A stretch of DNA of 64,000 bases from the NCBI GenBank assembly GCA_030549335.1, contig CM060188.1, positions 6,882,001-6,946,000 on the forward strand, written 5' to 3'. Made by a program: the position numbers and the translations under genes. Origin of the DNA: Pontederia crassipes (Eukaryota > Streptophyta > Magnoliopsida > Commelinales > Pontederiaceae). Below are positions 1 to 10,690 of the stretch, piece after piece. Within the stretch, counting starts at the first letter, position 1, and every line of letters starts with the position of its first letter. Under the pieces are notes generated by a model that saw only the letters and a program-made list of their open reading frames with translations, did not search any database and was not told the origin of the DNA.

Positions 1-870
1 GAGGAAAGAGTGACTTTGATAAGACTAATTTTACCTACCTAAAAGAGAGAGTTTTCATTTTCCAACCCAACAACTTGGATTGAGACTTGGACATAATGTG
101 GTTATAGGCATTCTTAGGCAACCTCTTATAAGAAATAGGAGCCCCTAAGTAGGTAAAGGGGAAGGAACCAGTGGGTATGTTAAGGATACTTTTGATTCTA
201 TTTTTTCTTCTAATATTTAGCTTTGGGGGAGGTAGATGGCAGACTTATCCAGATTGATAGTTTGATTTGTGAGTAACTTATACTGATTGAAAAGCCTCAT
301 TAGGTTTTTGCAATTTGCAGCTGTGACAGCCATACAGACAATGAGATCATCTGCATAAAGCAGATGATTAACAAATAGGGTACCAATACTAAAGGGACGA
401 ATAGCTCACCTGATTGTCTGTTGATTTAAAAGTGAAGAGAATACTTGAGACATAAGAATGAACAGATAAGGTGATAGGGGGTCCCCTTGTCTAAGCCCCA
501 TGTTGCTCTTAAATGGTGGAGAAAAGGTCCCATTTATATTACAGATGAATGTGGAAGCCTTTATGCATATCATGATCCATGTGATAAACTTGGAAGGGAA
601 TGACATTAGGCTTAATACTATTTGGACTGCATTCCAGGAAATCCTATTAAAAGCTTTCTCCATATCTGTCTTTATGATTAAATATTTTTTCCTACCCTTA
701 GTCATAGAGTAAGAAATCTCCTGCACTAAGAATAGGTTGTCTTGAATAGATTTACCATGAACAAAAGCATCTTGTGATTTATCAATTAGTGTATTTAAAG
801 TAGGCTTCAATTTATTTGCCAAAAGTTTTGTAATGACCTTATAAATGATTGAGCATAAGGAAATGGCTTC
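1..870 (-). mobile_element. L1-type LINE, reverse transcriptase fragment
   Basis: The minus strand encodes part of an L1-clade non-LTR reverse transcriptase. From about 869 downward it reads the palm and finger blocks: an ISLCSIIYKVITKLLANKLK stretch, then a block ending KTDMEKAFNRISW, then GLRQGDPLSPYLF. An in-frame stop lies just after 406. The frame beyond it still reads a YADD catalytic box (near 325-340) and the LDKS and YLGAP-like blocks. The element is cut by the window edge on its 3' side and has no endonuclease on the other, so it is a dead 5'-truncated or broken copy. The family assignment rests on the order of RT blocks; the stop shows it is not active. Confidence 0.85.
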
Positions 871-1181
871 AATTTATATTATGATGATGAACTCATAATG
901 AGTCAAGTATGTATGGCCTATGGACTTTGAGTCATGTACTTTTATTCGAACTCTATTATGTATTATGAATTATTTATTGAGTCTTGATGTTAGAGCTTAT
1001 GTGACACATGGACTAGAATTGTCATCTTAAAATTTTATTCGTTATGAAGTCTTCCGCTATGTTTTATGTTATTTGTTTTTATTATTTTGATATTTTCGCT
1101 GCAATATTTTTATAAAATTAGGTAATGTAATTGACGCCGCCTAGAATTTAATTAAATTGGAATCGAATTTTGGGACGTTAC
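871..1181 (+). mobile_element. 3' end of a large Gypsy-type LTR (fossil fragment)
   Basis: An AT-rich stretch ends in GGGACGTTACA at 1181, a typical 3' terminus of large plant Ty3/Gypsy (Tekay/Del-like) LTRs. Sequence from 1182 onward matches the P450 spacer seen again from about 16690, so 1181/1182 is an element-to-host junction. A similar terminus ends at 47841. It is a broken fragment, and its left limit against the LINE is approximate. Confidence 0.5.
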
Positions 1182-3502
1182 ATAATAGATGAGTATAAAA
1201 CATATTGGAGATGTGTTAAATGGAAGAGTACAAAAATATATTAAGAAACATGTACAGTTCATGGATCTCAAATAAAAAATTATTTAGAAAATCGGTTCAT
1301 TTTATTTTTCAAATTTTGATTAATTCACAGAACCTAATCAATTGAATTTAATTAATAAAATCGTTGATTCGCAAATCGAATCGAAATTAAATAAATAATG
1401 GGCCCGATGTGTGGTCCTCGGTAGATCCACCAACTCGTAACAGGTCCACAACTCAGGCACGTGATCATTTAACCATTGGGCCTTCGGGCCTTGTTAAAAC
1501 TCACGCAACTCGCTGTCAATTTTATTTTTTTATTTTTTAAATGCCCCACTAAAAGGGTGTTGCATGGAGGGATGGAATGATATAGATTACTTAAATTTTA
1601 TTTAGATAATTCTTCATTTTAATTCATCGGATGGAATGGAGTAACTAAGTTCTTCAAATATAGCATTTTCCCATTCCATCAATAATTTTTCTCTCCACTG
1701 TTAAAACAATTTTGATTTATATTTATCTGTCATTTACATTTTTTATTTTTTCTCTTATATTTATATTGCATTGACAAAATATTCTTTTTATAAATATTTA
1801 TATATCTTTTTTTACTTTTAAAAGTATATGAATAAAATAGTTATGATAAAAAAGAATGTAATAAAATCAGGAAAATAGGCTAAACAATAAATAAAAGATA
1901 GAAAAAATAAATGATAAAAAACTTTGTTACTTATTAAATATTATAAATAATTTGTATGTCACAAAGAGTAAAAATAACTTTACATAAATCAAACTTTCGT
2001 TCTTCAATTATGACTTTGATAATTAATAATTTAAATATGAACTTTTCAATTCCACACTAGCCCATTATCTCATCTCTCACCACTTCAATCATTTCATCCA
2101 TAAATAAATAAATAACCAAAATTTAACATAAAGATTAGATATTCTTAAATAAATAACCAAAATTTAACTTAAATACATACTATCCATTTTCATCTATTTA
2201 ATAATTATTCAAGTAATAAATAAATATATAATATTCCATAAAATATAATAAAAAATATTTTGACATCTAATTTAATTAATTATAATAAAACATATGTAGT
2301 GCTTGCAATTTAATAATATAAGGGTAAATTGAAATAAAAAATTTACCCACCATCAGAATTCTAATCAAATTAACATAACTAAAATATCTAATTAATCAAA
2401 ATTTACCTCCTCCCCCACCCACCCCCCACCCCATCAGAATTATAATCAATTTAAAATGTCTAATTCATCCCATAAACTATCACTAAATCAAATGACTACT
2501 TTTTTCTGACGTTTTTTTTTGCCTTTGAATTACGGAGTATGGATGTATTTGAATGGAAAATTTTAAATTGAGAAATATAATGATTGATAATTGGAAAAGC
2601 TAATTTGATAGATAAATTTTAGTGGGTGTTTGAATAAAAAGTAAAAATTAAGAATATAATTTATTATTTTATGAGGTACAAAATTATAAAAATAAAAATA
2701 TTATATGTATTTAGTTATTTAAAATAATATTTACTAGCATAATGAAATATTATACGTAATTATTAACTTAACATTATTATAAATAAAGTTGTGCCGTAAG
2801 ATATTAATATTAATTTTGATTAAATTTTTACTTAGTTATTAATATTATAATTTACCAAAAATAGCTATATTGAATTAAATAATTTATTTTATAATCTGGA
2901 TGATAATATATTAATAAATGAAATATTATAACTGATTATTATTGAAGATAATATAAAAATAATTTAATGAATTATACTAACATTAAATAGTAATTAATAA
3001 TGTGTATTCTAATTAAAACATATTAAATAATTGAAAAAAAAAAAGAAAAACGCTTTGTTCGAAATTCTATTTTCGATCAGAACTTGTTTTCCGTGTTTGA
3101 CAAAACTTATGGAACTTTGGAAAGTTCTTGCATAAGTTTATAGAATCGCAATATTTATCGACATTGGACGTCTTGCGACCTAGATTGAATTTGACGACAA
3201 AAGCACGACTCGATCCATTAAAAAAAAATATAATCAAATTGGTTCATATTGAATCATTTGTACTCTCTTTTAATTAGAGGTATACAGAAAGGTTAAAATA
3301 AAATACGATTAATGATCATGAAAAGAAACAAGATTCGAGGGTAATAAGTACTATATTATTTTATTTAATATTAATAATTAAAAAAGACGGGAAAGTTTAT
3401 TAATTGTCACACACACAGTCGCACGCATGAAAACGATAGGCTAAAAATACAGTTTATTTAGCCTTTAATGTTAATTAATTAATTAATATTATATAAATTA
3501 AT
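1182..3502. repeat. P450 array spacer, copy 1
   Basis: No gene is seen here. This AT-rich DNA is homologous in order to 16690-18208 plus 21940-22753, and partly to 50930-51400 and 55990-57001. Shared blocks include the AGGTCCACAACTCAGGCACG segment near 1442 and 16955, and the tract just downstream of each P450 stop codon. It is the spacer between the 5' end of a missing P450 to the left and the 3' end of the gene at 3503. A C-rich tract lies at about 2406-2432. Confidence 0.75.
3453..3458 (-). promoter_or_regulatory. Candidate polyadenylation signal of the intact P450
   Basis: On the minus strand this reads AATAAA, about 45 bases past the TGA stop. That distance suits a plant near-upstream polyadenylation element. 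The corresponding positions of the other two full-length copies lack an exact AATAAA. Confidence 0.45.
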
Positions 3503-5109
3503 TCATGTACTGGTCCTCGGAAAGGCGTAAGCTTTCAACGGAGACGCCATGGAAACAGTGACCCCATATTTCTCACTCATGTCTACATCAGCCGGAATCA
3601 TTCCCTCCGGCAGATTCCACTCAAACTTCTGGAGCAGCGTCGCGAGCGTCAGGTGTATCATTCGGACGGCCAACGGCAAACCAGGGCACATCCGGCGTCC
3701 AGCGCCGAAAGGAATGAGCTCGAAATCTCGGCCGCGGAAGTCGATGTCCTTCCCCGTGAGGAACCTTTCCGGCGAGAACTCGTCTGCGTCCCGCCAAAGT
3801 TCTCCGTCTCGTCCCATGGCCCAGACGTTGAAGAGCACGCGGGTGCCCTCGGGTATCCCGTAGCCGTGAAGCTCAACGGCGTTTCCGGCTTTACGAGGCA
3901 CCAGGAACGGCGCCGGCGGGTGGAGTCGCAGGGTCTCCTTTACAACAGCTTGGAGATAAGGAAGTTTGTCAATGTCGGACCACTCGACTTCTTTTGCTGG
4001 GTTAATCACGCGAGTAATCTCTTCCCGGGCCTTCGCCACGATCTCGGGGTTCCGAAGCATCTCCGCCATCGCCCATTCTACTGTGATAGAGCTCGTGTCG
4101 CTCCCTGCTGTAAACAAGTCCTGACAAAAGGATGATTCTTTAGACTAATTAAGTTTACATAGAAATTTTGCACAATGCAATTAGATATATATCTGGTATA
4201 TATAGATTGATCTACCACAAGCATGGATCTTATTGTGTCTCTATCAAGATAATTAGAACCGTCATCTTGTGCTTGGATTTGGAGGATCGTGTCCAGGAAG
4301 TCATTACAACCCGGGGAGGCCTCGTTTTCTATGCTACGCAGCCGCCTGTCGATCTGCTCGTCGAAGAAGGCGTGCATCTTCTTGTAGAGGTGTTCCATCC
4401 GACCACGTAGGCCTTGGAGATCAAATCTTGCGAGAAATGGGAAGAAGTCCGAGACGTTCGGCGTTCCCATTTCAATCATTATTTGCAGCAATACATCCAT
4501 GAACTCCTGAGTCGACTCGAGGTTGAGGTCGACGAAGTCGACCGAAAAGGTGGCGCAAGAAATCAAGTTGAGCGTCGTGGCGAACACCGATACGCGGATC
4601 TCGACGAGCCGACCCTCGGAGGATCTGCCGACGACGTAGCGCACGAGCTCCCGCAGCTTCTGGCGGCGGAGAGGCTCCTGGGCGTCCAGCCGTTGTGGCG
4701 TGAATAGCTGGGTATTGGATAACCTGCGGAGTTTGCGCCATTGCTGCGCCGGGGGCAACCACCCCATGGACGTCCTGTGATGGTTGCAGGCGTGGACCAC
4801 GGCCGGAGGGAGGCGATGTGAGAACACCGCGTCCTTCTTCTGGAGAGCTTCTCTTGCTGCCTCTGCGGAGGAGACGACCACCGTCGTCTCCGTGCCTAGG
4901 CGCAGGGTCATGACGGGGCCATGGAGCTTGGCGAGGCGAGTGAGGGAATGGTGCGGGTTCTGGCCGAGCTCGAGCAAATTTCCGATAATCGGAAGTGGCC
5001 ACGGCCCCGGCGGCAGTCTTGATAGCCTTCTCTCGACTTGCAGGAGGAAGCCGAGGAGAGAGACGGAGAACGACAGCCATAGAAGCCATTCAAAGACGGA
5101 GGAGTCCAT
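3503..5109 (-). CDS. Cytochrome P450, CYP76 family (intact, two exons)
   Basis: Exon 1 is 5109-4216 (298 codons) and exon 2 is 4120-3503 (205 codons plus TGA). The 95-bp phase-0 intron has a GTAGAT donor and a TTTTGTCAG acceptor, giving 503 residues, a normal P450 length. ATG 5109 is chosen because it gives the acidic start MDSSVF and lies about 42 bases from a TATA box. An upstream in-frame ATG falls in the likely leader. Visible features are an N-terminal membrane anchor (about 8-23), the PPGP hinge (33-36), helix-C WRKLR (124-128), I-helix AGSDTSS (303-309), K-helix ETLR (360-363), PERF (415-418) and the heme loop FGAGRRMCPG with ligand Cys443. The sequence pattern fits CYP76, whose members hydroxylate monoterpenols, diterpenes and other small molecules at the ER with electrons from P450 reductase. 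Substrate and subfamily are not readable. It is the only unbroken copy of the array. Confidence 0.93.
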
Positions 5110-5150
5110 TTCATTATTTCGTAGCATGCATGCCCTTTGCATGGGCCGCT

Positions 5151-5159
5151 TATATATAA
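5151..5159 (-). promoter_or_regulatory. TATA box of the intact P450
   Basis: TATATATAA-type box on the minus strand, about 42 bases upstream of the ATG, implying a leader of only 10-20 bases. A GGCCCA motif lies between it and the start. The same arrangement is kept upstream of the copy at 27475. Confidence 0.6.
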
Positions 5160-5564
5160 TGACATATGATTTGAAATGATTTATTTTTCCTTCGATTGGG
5201 TGAATGTATATGTCACTTTTATTTTTACCTCACAAAAATATTTCAAAAAAATGTCTTTCGTTTCGTGTCCACATCCTTCAAAGTTCCTTCCACTACAAAG
5301 TACATTGTTAATTACGGGGAAGGAAAAATTGCTTTTTTAAGGAAAAAAACGTGCTATTAAGCTAGAACATACTTGTTATGATATAATATCTAGGCTAGAT
5401 GAGGAGGTCCAACAAACAAAAAATATATGAAGACAAGGAAAGAAAAATTATTGGATCTTTGGTGGTTTCTACGGTTTGGCTGCATGTCTTTGCGAACAAT
5501 AAAGTTGGCGTCATGGATTAAGTAATCATTTTTGTCTCACGTAGAACTTTATATAGATAGCAAC

Positions 5565-8072
5565 TTATGCTTTAAATTTGTACCAAATGTATTTAAAGTA
5601 GAGCTTAGAGTGTTAGAATTTATGAAGAATTAGTTAAATCTAATGTATCTTAATAATTTATTGTTGGAATATGAATGTTTCAAATTTTAAATATATTATT
5701 TTGTGAAAATTGATAAATGTATTCATACTAATTAGTTAAGTATAAAATACAACATCACATCTTTTCATTAATGAAGTGTTATAACATTGAATGAAAAGAT
5801 ATATTCACATGTGTTATAAGTGAAATGATGTCATGAATGATTTATTTCATTAATAAAATAATATTCTTATATGAAAGTCGCATCACTTCATAAATGAAAA
5901 GATATGTTCACACTTGAATATGCGTGTTCATATTTTAAGAGTTATATTCACACTTGAATAGATGCATCATTTCATCATAAGATATATCCCTTGATATGTG
6001 TTCACATACCAATAGATGTGTCATTTTATCATAAGGTGTGTCCTTATATGAAAAAAAATAATTAAGTGAACTCTTTTATTAATAGGTGTGTTTTTTTACG
6101 AAAAGACACTAGACACATCCCTTCGTGAAGTACCATTTCAAGTCTATAAATAGGTTTCTCCTTCTTTCATTTTCAATGAATCGAAAGCAATTGCAAGTGA
6201 GAAGTAATGAACTTGTGATGAGTACTATGTATATAACACATGAAAATGCATTCAAGTCATTACAAATTACTAGAATAAGAGACCGAGTTCTTCAACAGTT
6301 ATTAGTTGGCGAACTCTATGACTTCGTTATATCCTGGAGTATTATTGTCGCAAGCCCAATAACAAACTTCGTGTGGGGACAAATAATTTTTTAAAGATAG
6401 TGATTCATCGTGCCTCGAAGCCTTGATCTTTGTTTATTCTCTTTCCATCTACCCACTATTTCCAACATTTATTAGGAGGAGAAAATGATGGTGTGAAGTG
6501 AAGATAGAAAATAAATGTGTAAAAAAATTAAATAATAAAAAATAAAATAAATGAGTGTTGAGTCTAAAGAAGATGGATGATTAAAAATAAGGATTAACTA
6601 GCACGAACAATGATGATTGAATTATAATAATGATAAACGAATTCAACTCTTAAGACATATTAGGATTACATAAATTAATGACATCTACGTTGAGTAGATT
6701 AAACTATCCTAATTCCCGCAAAATTTAAGACCAGAAACGATGAATTAACCTTCAGTGAAGCAAAAATATTAAGATGTATTAAGTTGTATATCTTAAACTA
6801 ACACTCATCCACGCTGGGTGAAAACTAATAGACCACACAAAATCTAATACAAACAATGAATTACTAGTTTTGTGATATGATTGTTTCAACTTTAAATTAC
6901 AAATCAACTCGTTGAGAATTATCAAATTCTAAAACTAACCACTCCACACCTGATTTGTAGTCTTATTTAAGAGCATAATAATCTCCGTAAAAAAATGTTA
7001 AGCACAATAATCTTAATAAAAAGAAATCGAAATAATTATATTAAACCAAATCTGACAACCGAGTTCATAAAGCTTTCTCCTAAACAATACAAATCTCTTT
7101 TACATAAAAGGTACAAATAATGAAATCTGAGTAAAGAGCATTTAAACAATTATAAGAGGACAGAATTCTTCGCTTTCAATGATCTTTGGATTGCTACATA
7201 GTACACGCGCTGAGTTGTTACGCAATTTCTTTCGAACAAGCACCGGAAAACTCTAAAATCCATTCTTTGCAGTGTAGCATAGTTCACAGGACTCAAGCAC
7301 CCCATTTTTTTATCTCCTAGAACTTTTATTTATAGCCTTCAGGTGTCCCAAGAGTTTTGATAAAGTTTTGATTTGATTGAGAGTTTTTTATATAAAAATA
7401 ATAAAAATTTAGAATTGACTTTTATTAGCTTTTAAAACCATCCAAAACTCCTCTAAATATGAGTAAATATGTTTTCTAATGATGCCATGTCTTTTATGAT
7501 AAAGTTTAAAATTGATTTGCAATTGAAATTTTCAAGAAAAGTTGAACAAATTCTGAAATCAACCTTCCTAACGTCCCATAACATCTTCGTAATGGTCTGA
7601 ATATGACTTTTCACGATCCGTAACACTATTTTCACTATCTTTACAATGTTCAAATCGGAGTAAAAGTTTGGTTTTAACAGCCCGTAATACTTTGGTCACG
7701 GCACGTAACTCGGGTAAGTTTTTGAACGAATCTGGACATTTTAATGTGTTGTTACAGACCTATAATGCCCTTTCTGTTATGACCATTACAACTTCATCAT
7801 AGTCCGTTACATTCAATTTTTAATCTTGGCAGTTTCCACTAATTAATTTGTAATTTCTAGCTTCATTTTAACTTCGATTTGAGTGTCATTTTTTCTAGTA
7901 GCTTCTTAATTCAAATTTCTTATTTTTCTGCAATAAAGCATAGAATTTGGGTATATTTCTATTTTTATAAAATTAAAGCAAATGAGGTCAAAAAATGATG
8001 TATGTTATATGAAAATGAATCAAAATGTGATTAAATGCATGACTAATTATATGTTATATTCTACATATATCA
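5565..8072 (-). mobile_element. LTR fossil, TGATGC...GCATCA family, copy A
   Basis: On the minus strand this matches the solo LTR at 44843-46439: the promoter region with a TATA-like box near 7330, the downstream leader, the sequence around 6480-6720, and the 5' end at about 8072. It is broken and interrupted by a younger solo LTR at 5662-6467. A related copy sits at the same place relative to the second P450 (27931-29069), so it probably predates the duplication. The superfamily is uncertain; the end sequences resemble Ty3/Gypsy Tat-type LTRs. Confidence 0.65.
5662..6467 (+). mobile_element. Solo LTR, Copia-like, nested in LTR copy A
   Basis: This 806-bp unit begins TGTTGGAATATG and ends TTTCCAACA, with inverted TGTTGGAA/TTTCCAACA termini. 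It is flanked by a perfect 5-bp duplication TTTAT at 5657-5661 and 6468-6472. The surrounding LTR resumes exactly across the site when compared with 28030-28070, which lacks the insert. A TATAAATAG promoter box lies near 6147. There is no internal coding region, so it is a solo LTR left by recombination between two LTRs. Its absence from the paralogue dates it after the segmental duplication. Confidence 0.85.
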
Positions 8073-9830
8073 GTAATAAAAATTAAAAATTGAGCAATTT
8101 GTTTATCACAAGTACAACTTACATACTTACAGCTGTAACTACTTGAAAATTCAAAAGAATTTAAAATTTTCTAAATTCCTAACATCAGACTTTTGGACGC
8201 CCAAAACTGGAGCGAGCGCCCATTGTTGCCGCGAAGACGACAACTCAGCTGACAGTCGATCGGACTATCGAAAATATTTTGTGCAACAGACAAGAACAAT
8301 TTTTTTCTCCTCTATGATACCCTAATAAACTTTGAGGATTTGTAACTTACCTCCACCATGTTCATTAAGGAATTAATGTACCAAAACCTCCAACATTATG
8401 TCCTTTAAGCCTCATTTATTTTCTTTTGGAATTCCCCTCAATTAATTTTTCCCCTTTGGTGTGTTCTACCTCTATCATTTTTACTCGGCCAACAACTTTT
8501 GGAGGAGGTCCAGATGAAGAAGAAGACGCAGAGGCGGATAAGGAATACTAGAGCGTGAGGCTTCGAAGAATCAACCGAAAGACCTACAAAAAGGTGCATT
8601 TTTGGGATCTAGGTTATAGGATAGTTCCTGAATGATTTGCATGTTTTAAGACTAGTTTGAGATTAAAATTCATGCTAGAATGCGTAGGAGAGTATGTTTG
8701 GTTCACCCGTGGATGTTTAATTTGATTTTAGAGAGCATGCCAATACTTAAATCAACTCTATTTTTTCTCTGACGATTATTGTTGGCCACACTCAAATTTG
8801 TTGGGTTGGGTGCTACTCCTCTTACATAATACATAATCAGTCTCATCGTGTTCTCACGAACTGCAACAAAAACATTCATATAAGTCCACACTGATATGAT
8901 GATCATGAGCATTGACTTGATGTCTTCAGTCTTATTATGTTGTTCTGGGTTCAATACCCTTGACATTAGGCTGTAGTGTGTTGTCACGGTTAAAATGATT
9001 TGATTTAGTGTTGAAGAGGTGAGGATTATGATAGGTTAATTATGTCCTTACTTGTACCTTATTATTGTTCATTTTTATTTATGAATGTCTAGAACGCCCA
9101 CATGCTGAGCTCTTTTATGCGATACATGAATAACATGTAGGTCCCCAAATCTTATATAATTACATGGATCATTGTTTCTTTATACATATTTGATTAATAT
9201 ATCCTCACTTAATGGATAAAGATTTCCAAGCGTGCTGTACAACATAGATATACAGAAGTCATGAGAAAATGTGATACTTGCTATGACTCATGCTGGAGGT
9301 ATGATCCATGTATTGGAATCATGAGTATTTAGTTGTTATCCATAAATAAAAATGAGAACATAATATACGCGGAGGCCTGCCAAAGACAAGACTTTAATAT
9401 TAAGAGATTAATTATTAGAATGTTGTGATGTGACTTAGTTATGAATGAGATAATTCGCTTATAAATATATAGTGATTTTATGATGTTTATGCTAAGGATG
9501 CTCCTCTGAATTATACTGTAAGATAGAACATGTTAGCTAGCATTAGATTTATATTTTTCGTGGAAAATTGATTGAAAAGTTAAGGATTTTCGCAATGACT
9601 TGCGGCTCTACTGATATGCAATTGACGACCCAATCCCTTTCGGGCGTCCGATTCGCCTCAACAGAAGTATAGCAAGTACTATATCGAACAACCGATATGG
9701 ATCAGAATGGAAGTTCGAAACTCGATAGGACGATCGATATGAACCAGAATTAATGTTAAAACTCAAAAATATCAATTTCGCAAAATACGTCACGGAAACT
9801 TAAAATCGATTTGCTCAACTCTAAATCAAT
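8073..9830. repeat. Duplicated non-coding segment (pairs with 29070-30850)
   Basis: No credible gene. The segment is collinear with 29070-30850, sharing for example the tract with the GATGAAGAAGAAGACGCAGA stretch near 8513 and 29521, and the blocks around 8780-8990 and 9600-9740. It follows directly on the LTR fossil in both copies, so it is probably part of the same old element or its flank. Differences are scattered substitutions and small indels. Confidence 0.7.
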
Positions 9831-10690
9831 GCAAATCAAATCACAAGCATAATAAAATGAGAGGGAGAAGAAAATCAAACACAAAGAACACATTGATTAT
9901 TGACGAGATTCGGCCACACCTTGGCCTACATCCCTGCTTCGACTTCTCGACATTGAGACTGCCGAATATTCCACTAACTCTTCCTTTGTTCCAAATGGGT
10001 CAAGAAAGAATATTTTACATTAATTACCTTTTCTCTGCTTCGAGAGATAAGGTACACCTCTCCTCTTAGGAAGCTTATCTTTTTTTCTCTCTCAAGATGT
10101 AAGATGTGAAACTTCTTTTACACATAAGCTCTCTTAATTTTTCTGAATAATAGTTTCTCTCTTTTACAATATCATGCTCACAAGAAGGGAAATAAGAGAA
10201 ACTAAAACAGTAATTTTAAGAGAATGATATTCTTTTGATAATTTGAAGTTTTCTTTAATGTTTTAATGGATGCTTTTGCTTCTTACTTTGACACTCTTTT
10301 TATAGGCTTCTGTATGTAAAAATTTCGTCCAATTTTTTTTTTACAATTTTTTCATTCAAAACCGGCTGTTACTGTTCGTCACAATCGGGGATCGGTCAAT
10401 CAAATGAATGGACCGGTCGACCAGTCTATATGACCATTGTGCGATTTCTTCAGTGTCTGTGCTTGATTGGTCGACCGGACTATCGAACGGTCAGTCGATC
10501 GGTAGTCTCGACATTTTGATTTTCGTTCGTTGAGCTGATTGATCGGTCGGTGCATCAACCGGTCTGTCGGCCGGTATAGTAATATTGTCCAATACAATAC
10601 AACTCTAATTTCACTAGTAATATTGTCCTTCTCTGAACTTTCTTGTGTAACAGTCAACTAAAAGTAGAACATAATATCTTGTAGTTGAAT
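9831..10690 (-). mobile_element. LTR-like fossil with minus-strand TATA
   Basis: This stretch has the look of a retroelement LTR in reverse. A CCTATAAAAAG box reads on the minus strand near 10297-10306, and a tract near 9903-9935 resembles the downstream end of such LTRs. A cluster of GGTCGACCGG-like motifs lies between 10385 and 10580. Its ends and family are not resolved, and it has no counterpart in the second duplicated unit. It is broken or partial. Confidence 0.35.

Noticed and set aside
3549-5179. Long open frames on the plus strand opposite the P450 exons, and alternative minus frames
   Set aside because: They are shadows of the GC-rich P450 coding frame. They have no domains, and the same shadows recur opposite every copy.
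6125-6394. 89-codon plus-strand frame
   Set aside because: It lies wholly within the solo LTR at 5662-6467, just after its promoter box.
8143-8987. Short frames shared between the duplicated segments at 8.1-9.0 and 29.1-29.9 kb
   Set aside because: The frames are not conserved between the two copies (indels break phase), so the sharing reflects DNA duplication and not coding constraint.
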